64,000 nt of DNA from NCBI RefSeq assembly GCF_020906515.1, contig NC_085855.1, positions 124,001-188,000 of the forward strand, read 5' to 3'. The notes under the pieces are model-generated. The model was given only the letters and a program-made list of their open reading frames with translations, had not been told where the DNA came from and ran no database searches. The DNA comes from Vanrija pseudolonga (lineage: Eukaryota; Basidiomycota; Tremellomycetes; Trichosporonales; Trichosporonaceae). Each line of letters opens with the position of its first letter. Position 1 is the stretch's first letter. The position numbers and the translations under genes are program-made. Shown piece by piece: positions 1 through 12,213 of the stretch.

Positions 1-764
1 GCCGGCTGCAAGCGGCGCGGCGATCGCCACAGCGGCGATCAGCAGGCCCGCGACGAAGGACAGGCGGTATCGGCGCGCTGTGGGGGGCAGGGACTCGCGG
101 TGCGCGCGCCAGATGGACGCCGACATCGGGATGGCGGTCGCGCCGGCGCCGGCGACGAAGCGGCCCACGAAGACGACGGGCCGGGAGGTAGCGGAGCCGG
201 TGATTGCGTTGCCTCCGGCGAGGAGGACGAGGCCGGCGAGCAACGTCCAGCGCGACGAGTAGCTCTGCGCGCAGGCAACGATCGGCGCGAACGACATCAT
301 GGCGGCGCTGATGTCAGCGGTGAAGGCGGCCCGACGTACTAGTACAGCGCGTACCACCCCAAGCTCGTGAATGCCATGATCCGTCCGTCGTTGTACCGCC
401 CGACATCGGACGGGAACCGCGCAGCGAGGATGCTGGGCCACGCGAGCGCCGCGCCGAGGGGTTCGAGGAGGAGGACGCAAGTGGCGAGCACGAGCGAAGC
501 CCACGCGAGCAGTTCGCGGAGCCCGGCGTCGCGGCCAAGCGCTGCCGGAGCGGCGTGGAGCGCGTCGGCATCGGCGTCGGCATCCTCCTTCTCCTTGATC
601 GTGTGCAAGCCGGGCGAGTGACCCGAACCTGCCCCGCGCTCGCGGTGGGGCACCAGAGTACTCGCCGACGAGGCGATCGTCGGGGCTAGCGTTGCCGAGT
701 CGCTCACCGAGCCCTCGGAAAGCGACGCGGCGCGCGAGGATCCTGGGACGGGGTGGTAGCTCAT
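1..764 (-). CDS. MFS transporter, DHA2/drug-proton antiporter type (3' part outside window)
   Basis: The N-terminal part of a major facilitator superfamily membrane transporter, running off the left edge. Two exons are visible: 764-355 and 307-1, joined across a 47-nt intron (308-354) with a GTACGC donor and CTGACATCAG end. An acidic, Ser-rich cytosolic head of about 95 residues precedes the first membrane segment (LVLATCVLLLEPLGAALAWP). After the splice come SYSSRWTLLAGLVLLAGGNA and then VVFVGRFVAGAGAT, which match the second to fourth helices of DHA2-type exporters, where an R-x-x-x-G-x-G motif is typical. Substrate is unknown; multidrug or small-acid export is the family norm. The start is the first Met of the only long open frame. 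Confident about MFS, less about the subfamily. Confidence 0.75.
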
Positions 765-2413
765 AACTATGCTGCTGGTGCTGGGAGCATCCAGCCGAGG
801 CGATGGCGAGAAGAATGCATGCTGCGCTGCTGCTGTTGCTGTAGATAATGATGCATTGTCGAGGTGAGTGGGTGCACTGCAACGAACGTGCTCACATGCT
901 CGCCGATGTGGTCGGAGCGGACACTTGAATGGCCGCTGCTGTGCTCTTGGCGGACGGATGGTGGGCTTCGAGGCACTCTCCCGTCAACCTATGCCCATGC
1001 ACTTACTCCACTGCCACCATCTGCGTGTCTTCGAGCTTGTCGACTCGCTTTCACTTGCATGTTCACACTGCATGACGCACGACAATGCAGCTGCCTCCGT
1101 CCGAGTGGATGCAATGCTGATAACGAGGCACAGTATCGTGTCTCACCCTCAAACGTGATGTCTCACTGTGGTGGACCACTGGGGATGGCGAAGCGAAATG
1201 TGAAGACAGACCACTTAGGGGAACGCGAACGGGCACTTGTATCCTCACGGAACATGACCTTCGCATCGGCTTGCTCAACGACACTTGCTCTCGAGTGTTC
1301 CGAAGACATGCATCCTCACTCTTGACCTCATGCGATGGCCACGAGACCCTTCATTCCCGACCCCCACAGACCCGACTCCTTGAAAGATACGCAAGTGGCG
1401 CTCGGCGCATCATATCGGGCGGCATGGCGCCGAGCGCCGAGCGCCGACACTACTCCCGACCAGGGGTTGAAGAACAGACTGGCCCGTCAGTGGTCAGTGG
1501 TCCACAGACGCCGGATTCAGTGTCCAGTACGACTCCCTCAGCGTCGGGCAGGTCCAAACAGACAAATGGACAGGACAGAGGAACAGGCGATCAACTGCAA
1601 CAAGTCACGCAGCGACGAGCCGAGCTCCCCTCGGCAGGGCACATCGTGGGATCGTCGTATCGTGGTCTAGGCAGGCATGTGTGCGCGCCTTGACGCCAGC
1701 GAGCCTGACATCTCTCGTAAGAACATGGCCGGGTGTCGCCCCGGGGCCTGCGTCGCGCTCCCCTCGGGCCGTGCCTCGCCGAAAGACCCCTCGCATCAAG
1801 TCTCCGCGGGTGGTACCTCTGTGCTGCAACTCCCGAGGCGAAGGGACTTCACCCTGGAATCAAATGTTTAAAGCTCGCAAGCCCTGTCAGTCAGAGGAGA
1901 TACGCACATCGTCGAGCAGTACACAGCCGCAGGCTGTCCACCTAGGACGTTGTGAAACGCCATGCTGACGACGCCAATTTAGCTCTTGGGGTGTTCTTCC
2001 ACCTCGGCCCGCGCCATTCAGCCGTCGTCGTCGAGGCGCTGCTTGCTGACCCTCGACGGGGCAGGGCACCTCTCGGGGTGGTCAATTACTCTGACGTGCC
2101 ACCTCAGCCACTGACACGTTCTGGTTACAGTTCCCGCGTCGTGGCTGCCGCAAAACTATCTCGAGTGCCTTTTACCTTGGCAACGAGCACTTCTGCTGCT
2201 ACGCGCCGCCGCGAGGGGGGAGACGTCTAGTCAGTGGGGACGCCGCTCTGCACGCGCAGCGCTGGACCCCTGTTACAGATTTGCATCCATCGGGAGGAGG
2301 GTGTCAGTCGTTGGTGGTGGGCATCAGAGACTGTCTTGTGTCGTGTTGTCGAGATTTCTCTTCTTCATCGTTGAGTAGCTTGTAGCTCCCTCCCTCACAA
2401 CGACACCATCACC
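765..2413. other. intergenic, no supported gene
   Basis: About 1.65 kb between the divergent MFS and glycosyltransferase genes. Open frames on both strands are short, overlap each other and lack splice logic or family motifs. It probably holds both promoters. The last 80 bases before the downstream ATG are pyrimidine-rich, as in many fungal leaders. Confidence 0.5.
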
Positions 2414-4066
2414 ATGAGCGCGCGGCATCCAGCACGCCTGATCCCCGTCTTCCTGCTGGTGCTCATCGGCGTCGGCCTGGTCCAGGTCGGCTTCCTGATC
2501 GACAAGACGACCATCTCCAACATCACCACCCCGCTCAAGGGGATCATGAAGGGCAGCCCGTACCACCAGTCGAGCACCGAGGAGGCGATCACGAGCCCGC
2601 ATGACATCTACAAGCCGACCGACTGGGAGTCGGACTACTTCTACAAGTGGGGGCAGACACGGGCAGGGTACAGATGGGTGACCGAGTCACGGCTACGCGC
2701 GCTCGCGGCGTGCTCGGCCCGCGGCGACTGCCCAGCAAATGCGCACAAGGTGGGTGGTGGGTGTATCAGGCCGATAGGAAGGCTGGCAGCTGACCAACCG
2801 ACGTAGATTGCCATCTTTGCGACGATTCACTCCCACATGGCCCTGTTTGACGGGTACACTGGTGGCGAAGGAACATGGTGAGCCAGACATGGTGTGGTCG
2901 GTTGGCACTGACACTGCCAGGTCCAAGGGCATGATCAAGTCGTTAGAGCGACAAGGTTACACTGTGCTGTTCGCGCGCAACAACTTTGAGTACGTGTACC
3001 ACATCTATCGCCAGTTCCCCGACCTCGTCAAGGCCATCTTTGTCGACCCCTCGGGTGACAACGGTCAAAAGTACACCGACTTCCTGAAGAAGCCCGACCG
3101 GCTCAACGGTATCCCCGCATGGAAGGTGGGTCGAGCTCGGTCTTCACGCACCGCTGACACTGGTAGTTCTTCATCGCATACTACTTCCCCAACGCGTTCT
3201 CCAGCATCGTCGGCAACAAATGGGTGCTGACCGCCGAGCCCAACGACAATAACCTGACCACGTACACGGGGTACGAGATCGACCGGAGCAAGACGTTGAA
3301 GAACTATGTTCCCTTTGAGCAGCGGCCGCACCGGGTCTACGTGCTGGCCAAGTACCTGCACTTCTTCGCCAACCACTCGATGGCGGCCAAGGTGTGGGAC
3401 GACGACTACTACCAGCGCGCGACCGACGAGCTGCGGCAGCGCTGGCCGGATTTCGAGATTGTCGGCGCCATCATCGACTCGCGCGGCGAGAAGGAGCAGA
3501 AGGCCGAGCCGTGGACGCTCCCGCCCGGCATCCGGAACATGGGCAAGCTCGGCCCGGCAGAGTTTGACGAGGCCCTCTCCAACTCGCGCCTGCTGCTCGG
3601 TGTCGGACGACCGGGGCTCAGCCCGTCCCCGTGGCGCGGGCTCGCCCTCGGCCTGCCCTTCCTCAACCCCGGCGACCCGGCGCACAAGGGTCCATGGCAG
3701 CACCACACGGTCGCCAAGCTCGGCCCACCGTGAGTTGTTGGCGACGGCGCACCGCTGACGAAAGATACTCGTACAACACGCAAAAGTTCAACTACACCGA
3801 GTTTGTCAACAACATTGCTGCGGCCATGGAGACGCCAATCGAGCCGTGCGTTGAGCGATACCGCACAGGACGTAGACGCTGACACCGCCAGATACATCCA
3901 CCCACTGATGGAGGCCGAGGCGGTCGATCGCCGCATGCACGACGTCATGACCCGCGACTGGCGGTCCGAGGCCGCCGCGATCCTCGAGGAGCGCAAGAAG
4001 GGCAACGAGACGCAGCTCTTCATCGACCACCCTTATGCTGGTGGACCAGAGCTCTTCGAGTTGTAA
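2414..4066 (+). CDS. GT18-like glycosyltransferase (MGAT5-type fold), type II membrane protein
   Basis: Six exons (2414-2749, 2807-2877, 2921-3125, 3167-3729, 3765-3845, 3892-4066) give a 476-residue protein; all introns are 35-57 nt with CTGAC-type branch sites. Residues about 10-30 (LIPVFLLVLIGVGLVQVGFL) form one N-terminal signal anchor, expected for a Golgi type II enzyme. The C-terminal half carries LLLGVGRPGLSPSPWRGLAL followed by GLPFLNP. This matches the donor-binding loop of glycosyltransferase family 18 (alpha-1,6-mannosylglycoprotein beta-1,6-GlcNAc transferase, pattern G-x-G-P...P-x-P..A-x-x-x-G-x-x-F-L-N-P). Early motifs HSHMALFDGY and an ARNNFEYVYHIY segment also suit a nucleotide-sugar enzyme. 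Fungi are not known for N-glycan branching of the animal type, so donor and acceptor are open. Family call is good, activity uncertain. Confidence 0.75.
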
Positions 4067-4368
4067 GGAGGGGAGGGGAGAGGCGACTACTAGAGGGCCC
4101 ATGTACATACATAGATTAGAGTGGGTGCATTGCATGCGTACATAGCATAGCCGTGGCCTCACAATCGGGCAAAGCGTCCTACACCAGTTGGCACCAGTCA
4201 TCCCGTTCCCGATACCTTCGGTGGCCGAGGCCTTCCATTATAGGGGCTTCCGACACATGGCATCAATGAAGCGCCACACGGCGCAGGGCTGGCCGCTGCC
4301 CTGTCTCGCTTGGCACCCCGGAGCCCCTACTCGCTCATCACGATACATGCTTGTGCTACAGTAGCCAG
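4067..4368. other. convergent 3' intergenic region
   Basis: About 300 bases between the 3' ends of the glycosyltransferase and the GH5 gene. It should hold both 3' UTRs; no further gene is seen. Confidence 0.5.
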
Positions 4369-5658
4369 CTACTTGCGCGCGTTCAGCACCGCGGCCATGT
4401 TCTTGAGCGTCGACCACACGACCGTCTTCTCGGGGTAGATGTCGAGGTCGTCAAACGTCTTCTGCGAGGCCGATTTGTATATGCCCACGCCGGATACCTG
4501 CCACGGCATGATGCCGGCGAGACCGCCGTCGAGCATGGTCTTGACCCAGGTGGGGTAGATGCTGCGAGTCATCAGCTCTGCCTGTCCCCCACCCCCACGC
4601 CACGCCCACTCACGCAGTCTGGTTGTTGCCTCCGGCCGCGCCAAACTCCTCACAGAACACGGGCTTGCCAATCTTCTTCATGTTGTCGACGTGCGCCTTG
4701 ATACACTCGAGCCCCCACTCCTTGGTCGGCTGGAACCACTCGTACAGGTGGAACGTGCCGATGTCGACTGTCGGAATACGCAGGTTGGCATCAAAGTCCA
4801 TCTGGACCTTGCCGTCGTACGTGTGGCGCGTGTTCCCGGGCCAGTTGTAGTATCCCGAGTCGCCGATCGAGACCAGGTGCCACGGGTCGAGCGACTTGAT
4901 GTACTTGCTCCGGTCGGCGATCCACTTGGTCATCATCGCTGCGGTGAAGCCGGGTCTAGCACGGCGCCCGTCAATCGACGTAATGTCTCCCTGCTGCTCG
5001 TTCATGAGCTCCCACGCAAACACCTCCGGCGAGGCCTTGTACCGCGCGACCACGGCCGCAATGTACTGCTCGTACACCTTGATCACGGCCGCGTTGGTGA
5101 AGAAGTCGGAGTGGTAGTTGCCCGCCGCGCCGATGACGTTGCGGACGTACGTGTTGGCCGATCCCGCTGCGATCTGTCAGCGTTGTCCGCTCGCTCACAC
5201 CCACACTGCGCGCCCCAGTTGTCTGCCAGCACGAGGATAAGCTTCATGTTGTACTGCTTGGCCATGGCGAGCATCTTGTCGATGCGCCCGAGGCCGTTCT
5301 CGCCATAGTTGACGCTGAGCTTCGCGCCGTTCCAGTTATGGTACACCGCCGGCGACGGGCCGGCTGTCGCGTCGATGCCGTACACGAACACGCGTGCAAC
5401 GCGCACCCCGAGCTCCTTGTACCTGTCAAACGTCTTCCTCCACACGTCGTCGGTCGTCGCGCGCGAAGTAAGCCAGTACTGCTGCGCGCCAGCAAAGTAG
5501 TACGGCGTGTTGTCGACGTAGATGGTCGCGCCGTTGCGCCTCGCAAACCCGGCCGGCGGGATCGCCGGCGTGGACCTCGAGTCCGGCAGGGCGGCGGGCG
5601 AGGCCAGCGCCGAGGTGAGGGCGAGGTACAGCACTGAGAGGAGGTACGCTGCGAGCAT
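4369..5658 (-). CDS. secreted GH5-family endo-beta-mannanase-like glycoside hydrolase
   Basis: Three exons (5658-5205, 5166-4614, 4561-4369) give 399 residues. The start at 5658 is preferred over an upstream Met at 5685 because it begins a clean signal peptide (MLAAYLLSVLYLALTSALA) and lies 48 bases from a TATAAAAT box. The mature protein looks like a (beta/alpha)8 GH5 enzyme of the fungal mannan endo-1,4-beta-mannosidase kind. It has a PYYFAGAQQYWL opening strand, the acid/base Glu in FAWELMNEQQGD, the aromatic stretch FHLYEWF and the nucleophile Glu in KPVFCEEFGA. No carbohydrate-binding module or Ser/Thr linker is present. Likely role: extracellular hydrolysis of plant or fungal mannans; the exact substrate among GH5 subfamilies is inferred. 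Confidence 0.85.
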
Positions 5659-7453
5659 TGTGCGGGCGGGTGTGCGGGTGCCCAAGTTCCTGCCCTCCCC
5701 GCCGCATTTTATACCTCGCTGTATGTCCTGTGCTCAGACATGGCAGCTACGTGCACCATGCTCGGACACGGTCATCTCGAGTTGGCTTTAGACGCACCCC
5801 GCCCAACTGTGCGTTTCACTCCCGCACGACAAGGTTGTTTGAAGCGGGGTAGAACGCGGTCTCCTGCCCGCTCTGCTGTAGATACGCGACGTGATCGGAC
5901 GCGGACAGGGAAGGAATCCGCAGTATGTAACCAGTATCGGGGCCTCCGCATTCCGCTGCTAAAGTTGACGCGTTGGCTTGGCATGGCGAGGGGAAATTAC
6001 ATGACGCACGTCGCAGATGCCCGTGGCATCGGGGTCTGCCGAGTGAGTAGAGGGGTCATCAGGTCATCAGCGTTTCGGTTTCGGGGGGCATTCGGGGGGT
6101 TGTGTCAACCTACTTCTATAGGTGTAGGTTCAACAGTGTCCGTTGGACTGCGCGGGGTTCTGGAGACCGCGTAGTGTTAATGAGGGAGACGGAGCCGCCC
6201 CGAAAGGCTTGACATCGCCGTCCCAAGGCTCGGGAGCTCACATCGGCCATGCTCGTCGCAGACTTCAGAGAGGCCTTCCGGTCGCAGCAACACCGACCGG
6301 TTGTGTGCTGTACTGGGCTCAAGCGGTCTTGTCTTCATACGCGTTCTTCTACTTCAAACTATACTGATACTCGTGAACTCCCGATCTCGTGACGTAACTA
6401 ACTCCTCTGTCCTCGTGTAGCGATACCTTGAAGGACTCTCTCATTGCGATATCCATTCAATGGTCTGTGCGTGTCAGCCGCCGCACTCTTCTCAATTCCG
6501 GGCGGATGTGCACTCACTCTGATGCCCAGGTGCAGGCACCGTCATTATCTCTGACGTGCCAGTCAGCACTTTCCCCGCCAAAACAGCGTCGAACTCACCA
6601 TTATCACCAACGCCACCTTCACCGCCACCTCTACTAGATGACAGTAGGGTGGAACTCTGAGAAGTAATGCCACACGATCCGTCCCCCGCTCTGCAGTTGC
6701 AGCATACGGCGGTGCAGAGTGACGTGTGCATGCTGCGCGATAGTCTGCGGGCGCTCCGGGCCGGCGGGGCGCACGGCCTCGGTGTGTGTAGGCGGGATGA
6801 TGCGTGCCATGCGTGGTGTGTGGCTTGTGGTGTGTGGCTTGTGGTGTGTAGCAGTGTCTTTCAGTGGTTGGCTCAAGTGATTGTTTCAGCACGGTATGCT
6901 ACTGCTTGCTGCTGGTTTCGGAGCGGCATGCACCTCGCTGCAGAGGGAGATATATACCATGTCCCGATGTCTGCGTCGTCGGTGGTGCGGACTCGTCGAC
7001 GTCGGTCCCGGCTCTGGCGGTGGGTGGCGAATGTGCAGTACGACGCGGAGGCCGCGGCCGGGATCCATCATCGTACAGTAATTATTGTGCTGCGCGCTCG
7101 CTATGATGTATGTACATGCATGCATCATCTGCATCGTCCCACCCACTCCGTCACAGTGTTGGGTCGAGGCACTGGTGCTAGGCGCGCTGAGGGCTGAGGA
7201 GGTCATCGACACGGGTCGCTGGCTCGTCGTCGCCACTCGTCATCCCGGTTACTCATCGATTTGTGCCTTCCGGCGTTCCTCCCCTAGCCCAGTTATCGCG
7301 GAGTGGGTCGCACCTGGGCCCCCACGTTGAGGCGTCGATAACCGCTGGGGACTGCTCAGTGGGATCCTCGCCGCGACTGTCGCTCCGCCCACGCCCATAC
7401 CCCCAACAACTTGCATGTATCCCCTTCTACACCATATGTATGTTCTCTACTGC
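5659..7453. other. intergenic, no supported gene
   Basis: About 1.8 kb between the GH5 start and the 3' end of the lipase gene. Frames on both strands are short, low in motif content and overlapping. A G/T-rich run (TGTGTGG repeats near 6815-6850) is the only notable composition feature. Confidence 0.5.
5706..5713 (-). promoter_or_regulatory. TATA box of the GH5 gene
   Basis: TATAAAAT read on the minus strand, 48 bases upstream of the chosen ATG at 5658. It supports the shorter N-terminus with the signal peptide. Confidence 0.6.
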
Positions 7454-9239
7454 TCAAATCTGGAACACGCTCGGATTGGCACTGAGCACGTCGTACGACG
7501 CACTCCTGAACGTATCGGCGATGGTCTCATAGTTGAGCAGGTTAAACTTGATCATTGTGCGGCTCTTCGTGTCGTACTTTGGCCAGTTGAAGCTGACTGC
7601 GCTCGCGGTCGAGGTACCCCCCGATGCGTTGTTTGGGTCGAGGTTGTACACAAAGTTGGCGTAGTAGCTCTGGATACCCTTGACCCCTGCGCTGGACAGA
7701 CCGACGCCAAAGTGCACCGAGTTGAGGTCGCTGCCGTGGAAGGTACCCAGCACGGGCGTGCCGTAGTAGTACGAGGAGAGGTATGACCACGCCGGGATCG
7801 AGGGGTTGTTTGTCGTCGTGGCAGTCAGTTGGATCCGGCGCGCGAGTATGAAGGTCAGGTCGCCGAGGATAGACGCGAGGCGCTTGAAGCCAATGTACCA
7901 CTCGTTCAACACGCCCGTGCCGTACGGCCACCCGTCCCAGATCCACGGCGAGTACGAGTTGACCAGCTGTGCGACAGTTGCCGTGGGCCCGTTGGGGAAG
8001 AGCACCGTGTTGAGGTACGACGTGATGAGGTCGGTCGTCGCGGACGAGTTGGCCTGGAACAAGGTGAACAAGGTGCCCTCGTCCTCCTGGTTGCCCGAGA
8101 TCATCGGCATGGCGGCATACTTGTTCTGCTTGGCAAGGACGTCGGTGCTGGCGGTGAGCACCTTGCCGTCCGGGCGGGGGAGGTAGCTGAGCGCGATCGA
8201 GGTGTAGCTCAGCATCCCGGGGACCGAGTTGGCCGCCTTGAGGAAGTCGGCGTACGGCAGCCCGCGGAGACAGTTGAGCGTGTCGGCCTGTCCAGCACAG
8301 ACAGTCTGCGAGACAACGCGGTCGTAGATTGCCTGCGCTCGGGGCGAGTCGACCGGCGCAGCGGGAGCGATACCGCCCGAGTTCATGATGCCGCCGCGGA
8401 ACAACGGGTTGCCCTTGTACTTGTTGTTGCCGTCGTACAGGCACATCTGGTTCCAGACGGAGATGGCGCCGGCCGACTCGCCCCAGATGGTCACCTTTGA
8501 TGGGTCGCCGCCGAACGCCGCAATGTTGTCCGCCGTCCACTCGAGCCCTATCCGCTGGTCGAGGTGGCCCAGGTTGGCCGCGCCGGCAGCCTTGATCTCC
8601 TTTCCTGGCATGAATCCGAAGCCCCCGACGCGGTAGTTGACGGCTACCAAGACGAATGGCTTGCCGAGCGCGACCGAGTTGGCGACGAGGGAGCCGCCGT
8701 CATACTGGCTGTTGTAGCCCATCTACGTGTGTCAGTGGGGGTGGCTTGGCTTGGCTTACCTCGAAGCCGCCGCCGAAGATCCAGAACAGAACAGGCAGGT
8801 TAGCCCCTGCGACTGTGCCCTTGGGGCGGTAGACGTTGATGTTGAGGCAGTCCTCCTGCGCCTTGGTGCTCGAAATGTAGAACGGGTTGGCGGCGACCGA
8901 GTTGAGCACCTGCGAGATAATGTCGTTTGCCGATGCGTCCGCCAGCATCTGGGGGCACGCGGGCGCCTGCTGCGTCGCGTCAAAGTTGGTGAGCGGGGTC
9001 GTGATCCTGACGGGCGGGGCGAGGCGGAGCGGCCCGACGGGCGGCTGCGCGAACGGGATGCCAGTAAACGCTTCGGCGTCGTTGCGTGCCAGGCCGATCA
9101 GGCTGCCGGCCGGCGTCGTGATCGTGACCGTTGGAAAGGTGCCCCGCGCGCCGAGGTTGTTGACATTGTCGCCGACGGTGACATATGGTCCCGGCGCCGC
9201 GAGCGCCGCAGCGGCCGACAGGACGAGCGCGAGGAGCAT
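7454..9239 (-). CDS. secreted type-B carboxylesterase / lipase
   Basis: Two exons (9239-8760 and 8722-7454, intron of 37 nt) encode 582 residues. Start 9239 is chosen because it opens the signal peptide MLLALVLSAAAALA and lies 54 bases from a TATATAAG box; the Met at 9278 would be only about 14 bases from that box. The protein has the alpha/beta-hydrolase layout of the fungal Candida rugosa-type lipases and carboxylesterases. Present are AFTGIPFAQPPVGPLR, the EDCLNINVYRP strand, the oxyanion loop WIFGGGFE, the nucleophile Ser in TIWGESAGA, the acid Glu in QEDEGTLFTLF and the catalytic His in LGTFHGSDL. All three catalytic residues are in place. Role: extracellular hydrolysis of carboxylic esters, probably lipids or sterol esters. 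Confidence 0.9.
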
Positions 9240-10184
9240 GCTGGTGGTCGTGAGTGCTGGGGGTGGTGTCGGCTTCAACTCTCAACGGCTGGCTTATATA
9301 CATACTGCCCAGGCCCCGACGCAATTGATCGAGGCACCATCATTCTCGAAGCGAGCATGCTGGCATCGGTTCATGACAATGTTCCAAAATGAGAGACATC
9401 AGGGAGAGTCACCATCCCCACCGCAGTTTGTCACCTTGGAACAGAGTGGGCTTGCTCGCGTGAGGCCAGCAGCACGCGAGTCTGAAACTGTATCTATTTG
9501 CCGGAATCTTGTCATGTCGGCGATTAGACCTTATGTAGCATAATAGGACGGGATCGGGAAGATGTCAATGTCACAGTGAACGGCGAGCGAGCGCAGGACT
9601 CCGACGCCCCGCAAAAAGCGGCGCTTCGGGATGGGATTCACTGCCATTATGTGCATGCATGCACGCAGGCATGCAAATCCGCGGCATTGTGGCATGACGT
9701 CGATGAGGTGTGGGGCCGCGGACAGTTAATGAGCTAGTGCCAAGTTGTGGGGAGGACGTTGATAAGTATGGACTTGGCGACTCGAGCCATGTTGATCCGT
9801 TCCGAAGAAGGCTCGAGCCGCCGAGGACGACGACTCGCTCCATCGGCGGCTCGACAATGTCCGGGTAAGTAGACAAGCGCCACACCTCGCTTGGGCACTT
9901 GTTCGGGTCAGGTTGTTGCTGCACCCCAAAGTGTCGCTCCCAACACTCTGAAAGCCTTGCTTACCTCGCCGGGCGCACCTCTGGCCCTCTCTGGTTTCAA
10001 AGTTGTTGTTGTCAAGAAGAGAGACGCGTGCCACATGCGTCGTCGCGTCGTCGTCGAGGAACGAGGAACGAGCAGGTCGAGTTCGAGATCGAGTCACGTG
10101 ACTTTTGCAACAATGACGACAACATCGACGCAATGTTCGAAGTTGGAACATTTCTTTGTCTCACTCTCTCTCTGCGCGACAACA
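9240..10184. other. divergent intergenic region
   Basis: About 0.95 kb holding the lipase promoter and that of the F-box-like gene. An open frame extends from 9891 into the downstream gene, but its first 98 residues are Arg/Ser-rich and unlike a protein domain, so it is taken as leader sequence. A short palindromic GCATGCATGCA-type stretch lies near 9653-9675. Confidence 0.5.
9293..9300 (-). promoter_or_regulatory. TATA box of the lipase gene
   Basis: TATATAAG on the minus strand, 54 bases before the chosen ATG at 9239. Confidence 0.55.
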
Positions 10185-12213
10185 ATGTCGGCCACACCCC
10201 TCCCTCTCGAGCTCATAGGACTCATCGTTCTAGAGCTCGCGGACAATGGCGACACGGCGACCCTCGCCTCGCTGGCGCGCTGCAACTCGACGCTCAACGA
10301 GCTGGCAACGCTCCCACTCTACCGCCGGCTGGTGCTGACTCGTCGTAACGCGGCGCGCCTCTTCCATGGCCTCGACTACAAGCCTCCACGTCCACCCATG
10401 ACCAAAGCCGAGTACGAAGCCGGACTGGCCGCGTTTGCAGAGCGCTTCAGCGACCTCTTCGACCCGGAGAACGAGCTCGAGGAGGAAGACGACGGCGACT
10501 GGCCGCACAGCAACTGGATCGACCAGCCAGACACGGACGACGACCTCGCGCCCTCGGCCGACGATCTGCGCGCCGTGTCCCCTAGTGACTGGGCACGCCG
10601 GCTCGAACTCCTCGCCATGTGCACCCACCTCACTATTCTCCAAGTGCCCGAAGAGGGGTTCGTGGCCGCCCTCCCTAAGGCCGTCAAGACGGACGACGAC
10701 GACAAGCCCCTGCAGCTCTTCCCCAATGTTACCCACCTCGCCATTGGCAATCGCGCTGTTCTCACACTCTCAAACTACAGCGCCCGCATGATCTATGACG
10801 ACCCCGAGCACCCGCTCGCCGCCCTCATCGACAAGGGCGTCCTCGGCCGCCCGCACTCGGCATGCATCACCTGTGTCCCCGACGAAGGCGTCCCAGGCAT
10901 CCCGCCCAACTACATCTACCATCTCTTCGCCGACACAAAGCTCGACAAGATTGAGGAGGACCAGGTCAGGTTCGTCTTGTCCGAGTTTGGCCAGCACTAC
11001 TACACGACCAACCTTGGCCGCACCCAGGTCGCTGCCGATGCCCTCCCGGACAGCGTCGTCAGCCTGACGTCTCATGCCATGCGGTACTCTGGCCCACGCG
11101 AAAGCCAAGCCCTCCGAGGGCCTGACCACGACGCTGGTATCGGCCTTCCATTCGTTGGCGGCACGCAGGACCGCACATACCGCGTGTTTTACGACAGTGC
11201 CGAGATCGACTCACAGCAGGAGCGCGCCGACACCGTCGCCCTCGCCCTCAAGCTGTCAGCCCCAACTTCCGACCTCGGCCCCTGCGAGATGTGGGAGCAT
11301 ATCGATGTGACCAACGGTGTCGATAATGGCACTGTCAAGGGCATACAGACTGCTGTGCAGAGTCTTCTTGCTAGCGACCCGGCAGGCTATGCTCGACGAA
11401 CAGTCAGCTTCTGCGGGGCCGCTGTTTCACTGGTCCCTTGGATCGAAGAGGACCGTGATACAGAACTCGAGGCCGCCCACGTCGCTGCCAAGGACGAATA
11501 CAATCGGCTCGTTGGCGAAGTGCGCGATAAGGAGAACGCGCGACGCGAAGCGCGCAAACAGGCTACGTTTGCCGCGACCTATACCGTTCTCCTGCCTGGA
11601 CAAGCCAAAGAGCTGCAGCCTGCGAAGGAGAAGATGGTTGAAGCGCAATTAATTGTGGCCCAGAAGCGACGAGAGGCAAATGCCGCCACCAGCGCCTGGG
11701 CGGCAACGAAGGACGCAAACGCCAAAGCCGCCGCCCAGACGGCCATGGATGCTGCCAGTGCTGCACTTACAACGGCCCAGAAGGCCAACAAAGCGTTGTC
11801 CGCGGAGTACCACAATGTGAGACTTTGCCTCGTCAGCGCTGACTTTATAGGGCCTGAACGCAGCCCTCCTCATCTCCGCGGCCCAAACGAGGACCGATGG
11901 GTCGGAAGATACCGACGGGAAGGATGCGGTGCGGCGTGCCGAGGCTGAGTGCGATGCTGCTAGCCAGGCTAAGGATCAATCCTTCGAAAGCATGGTGGAG
12001 GCTAGTAAGGCCGCCGACGAAAGACGTGACGCCAATTGTCGCGCACGGATCGAGAGCAGTAGCGGCGCTCACCCGTCCTTCAAGCCCGAAGATCGCTTCA
12101 AGTTCACCTTGTCCGCGGACGCTGCGCCTTGCAACGTATGCGGCCTCAAGCACGTCACCGAGTTTGGCATCCGCGAGCAGGTGGCCAATGCCTGGGGGGC
12201 GCGGGTGTTGTGA
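10185..12213 (+). CDS. F-box-like protein with Ala-rich coiled-coil tail
   Basis: Two exons (10185-11816 and 11851-12213, 34-nt intron) give 664 residues. The N-terminus, PLPLELIGLIVLELADNGDT followed by LASLARCNSTLN, has the hydrophobic spacing of an F-box (about residues 5-50), so a role as an SCF ubiquitin-ligase substrate adaptor is possible. An acidic stretch (ENELEEEDDGDW) follows, then a long region without leucine-rich repeats that I recognise. Residues about 430-610 are Ala/Lys/Glu-rich and should form a coiled coil. The tail holds a C-x-x-C (CNVCGL) that could bind metal. Start 10185 is chosen because coding character begins there. It is not close in sequence to the F-box-like cluster at 50-57 kb. 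The F-box call is tentative. Confidence 0.6.

Noticed and set aside
770-2410. Search for tRNA or other RNA genes in this and the other large intergenic regions
   Set aside because: No convincing T-arm (GGTTCRANYCC) with matching acceptor stem seen on either strand by eye; a tRNA search program would be needed to exclude it.
7829-8500. 223-codon plus-strand frame inside the lipase gene
   Set aside because: Antisense of the lipase exon, which holds all catalytic residues.
9891-10184. N-terminal extension of the F-box-like protein
   Set aside because: Basic, low-complexity, unlike the rest; coding character starts at the Met at 10185.
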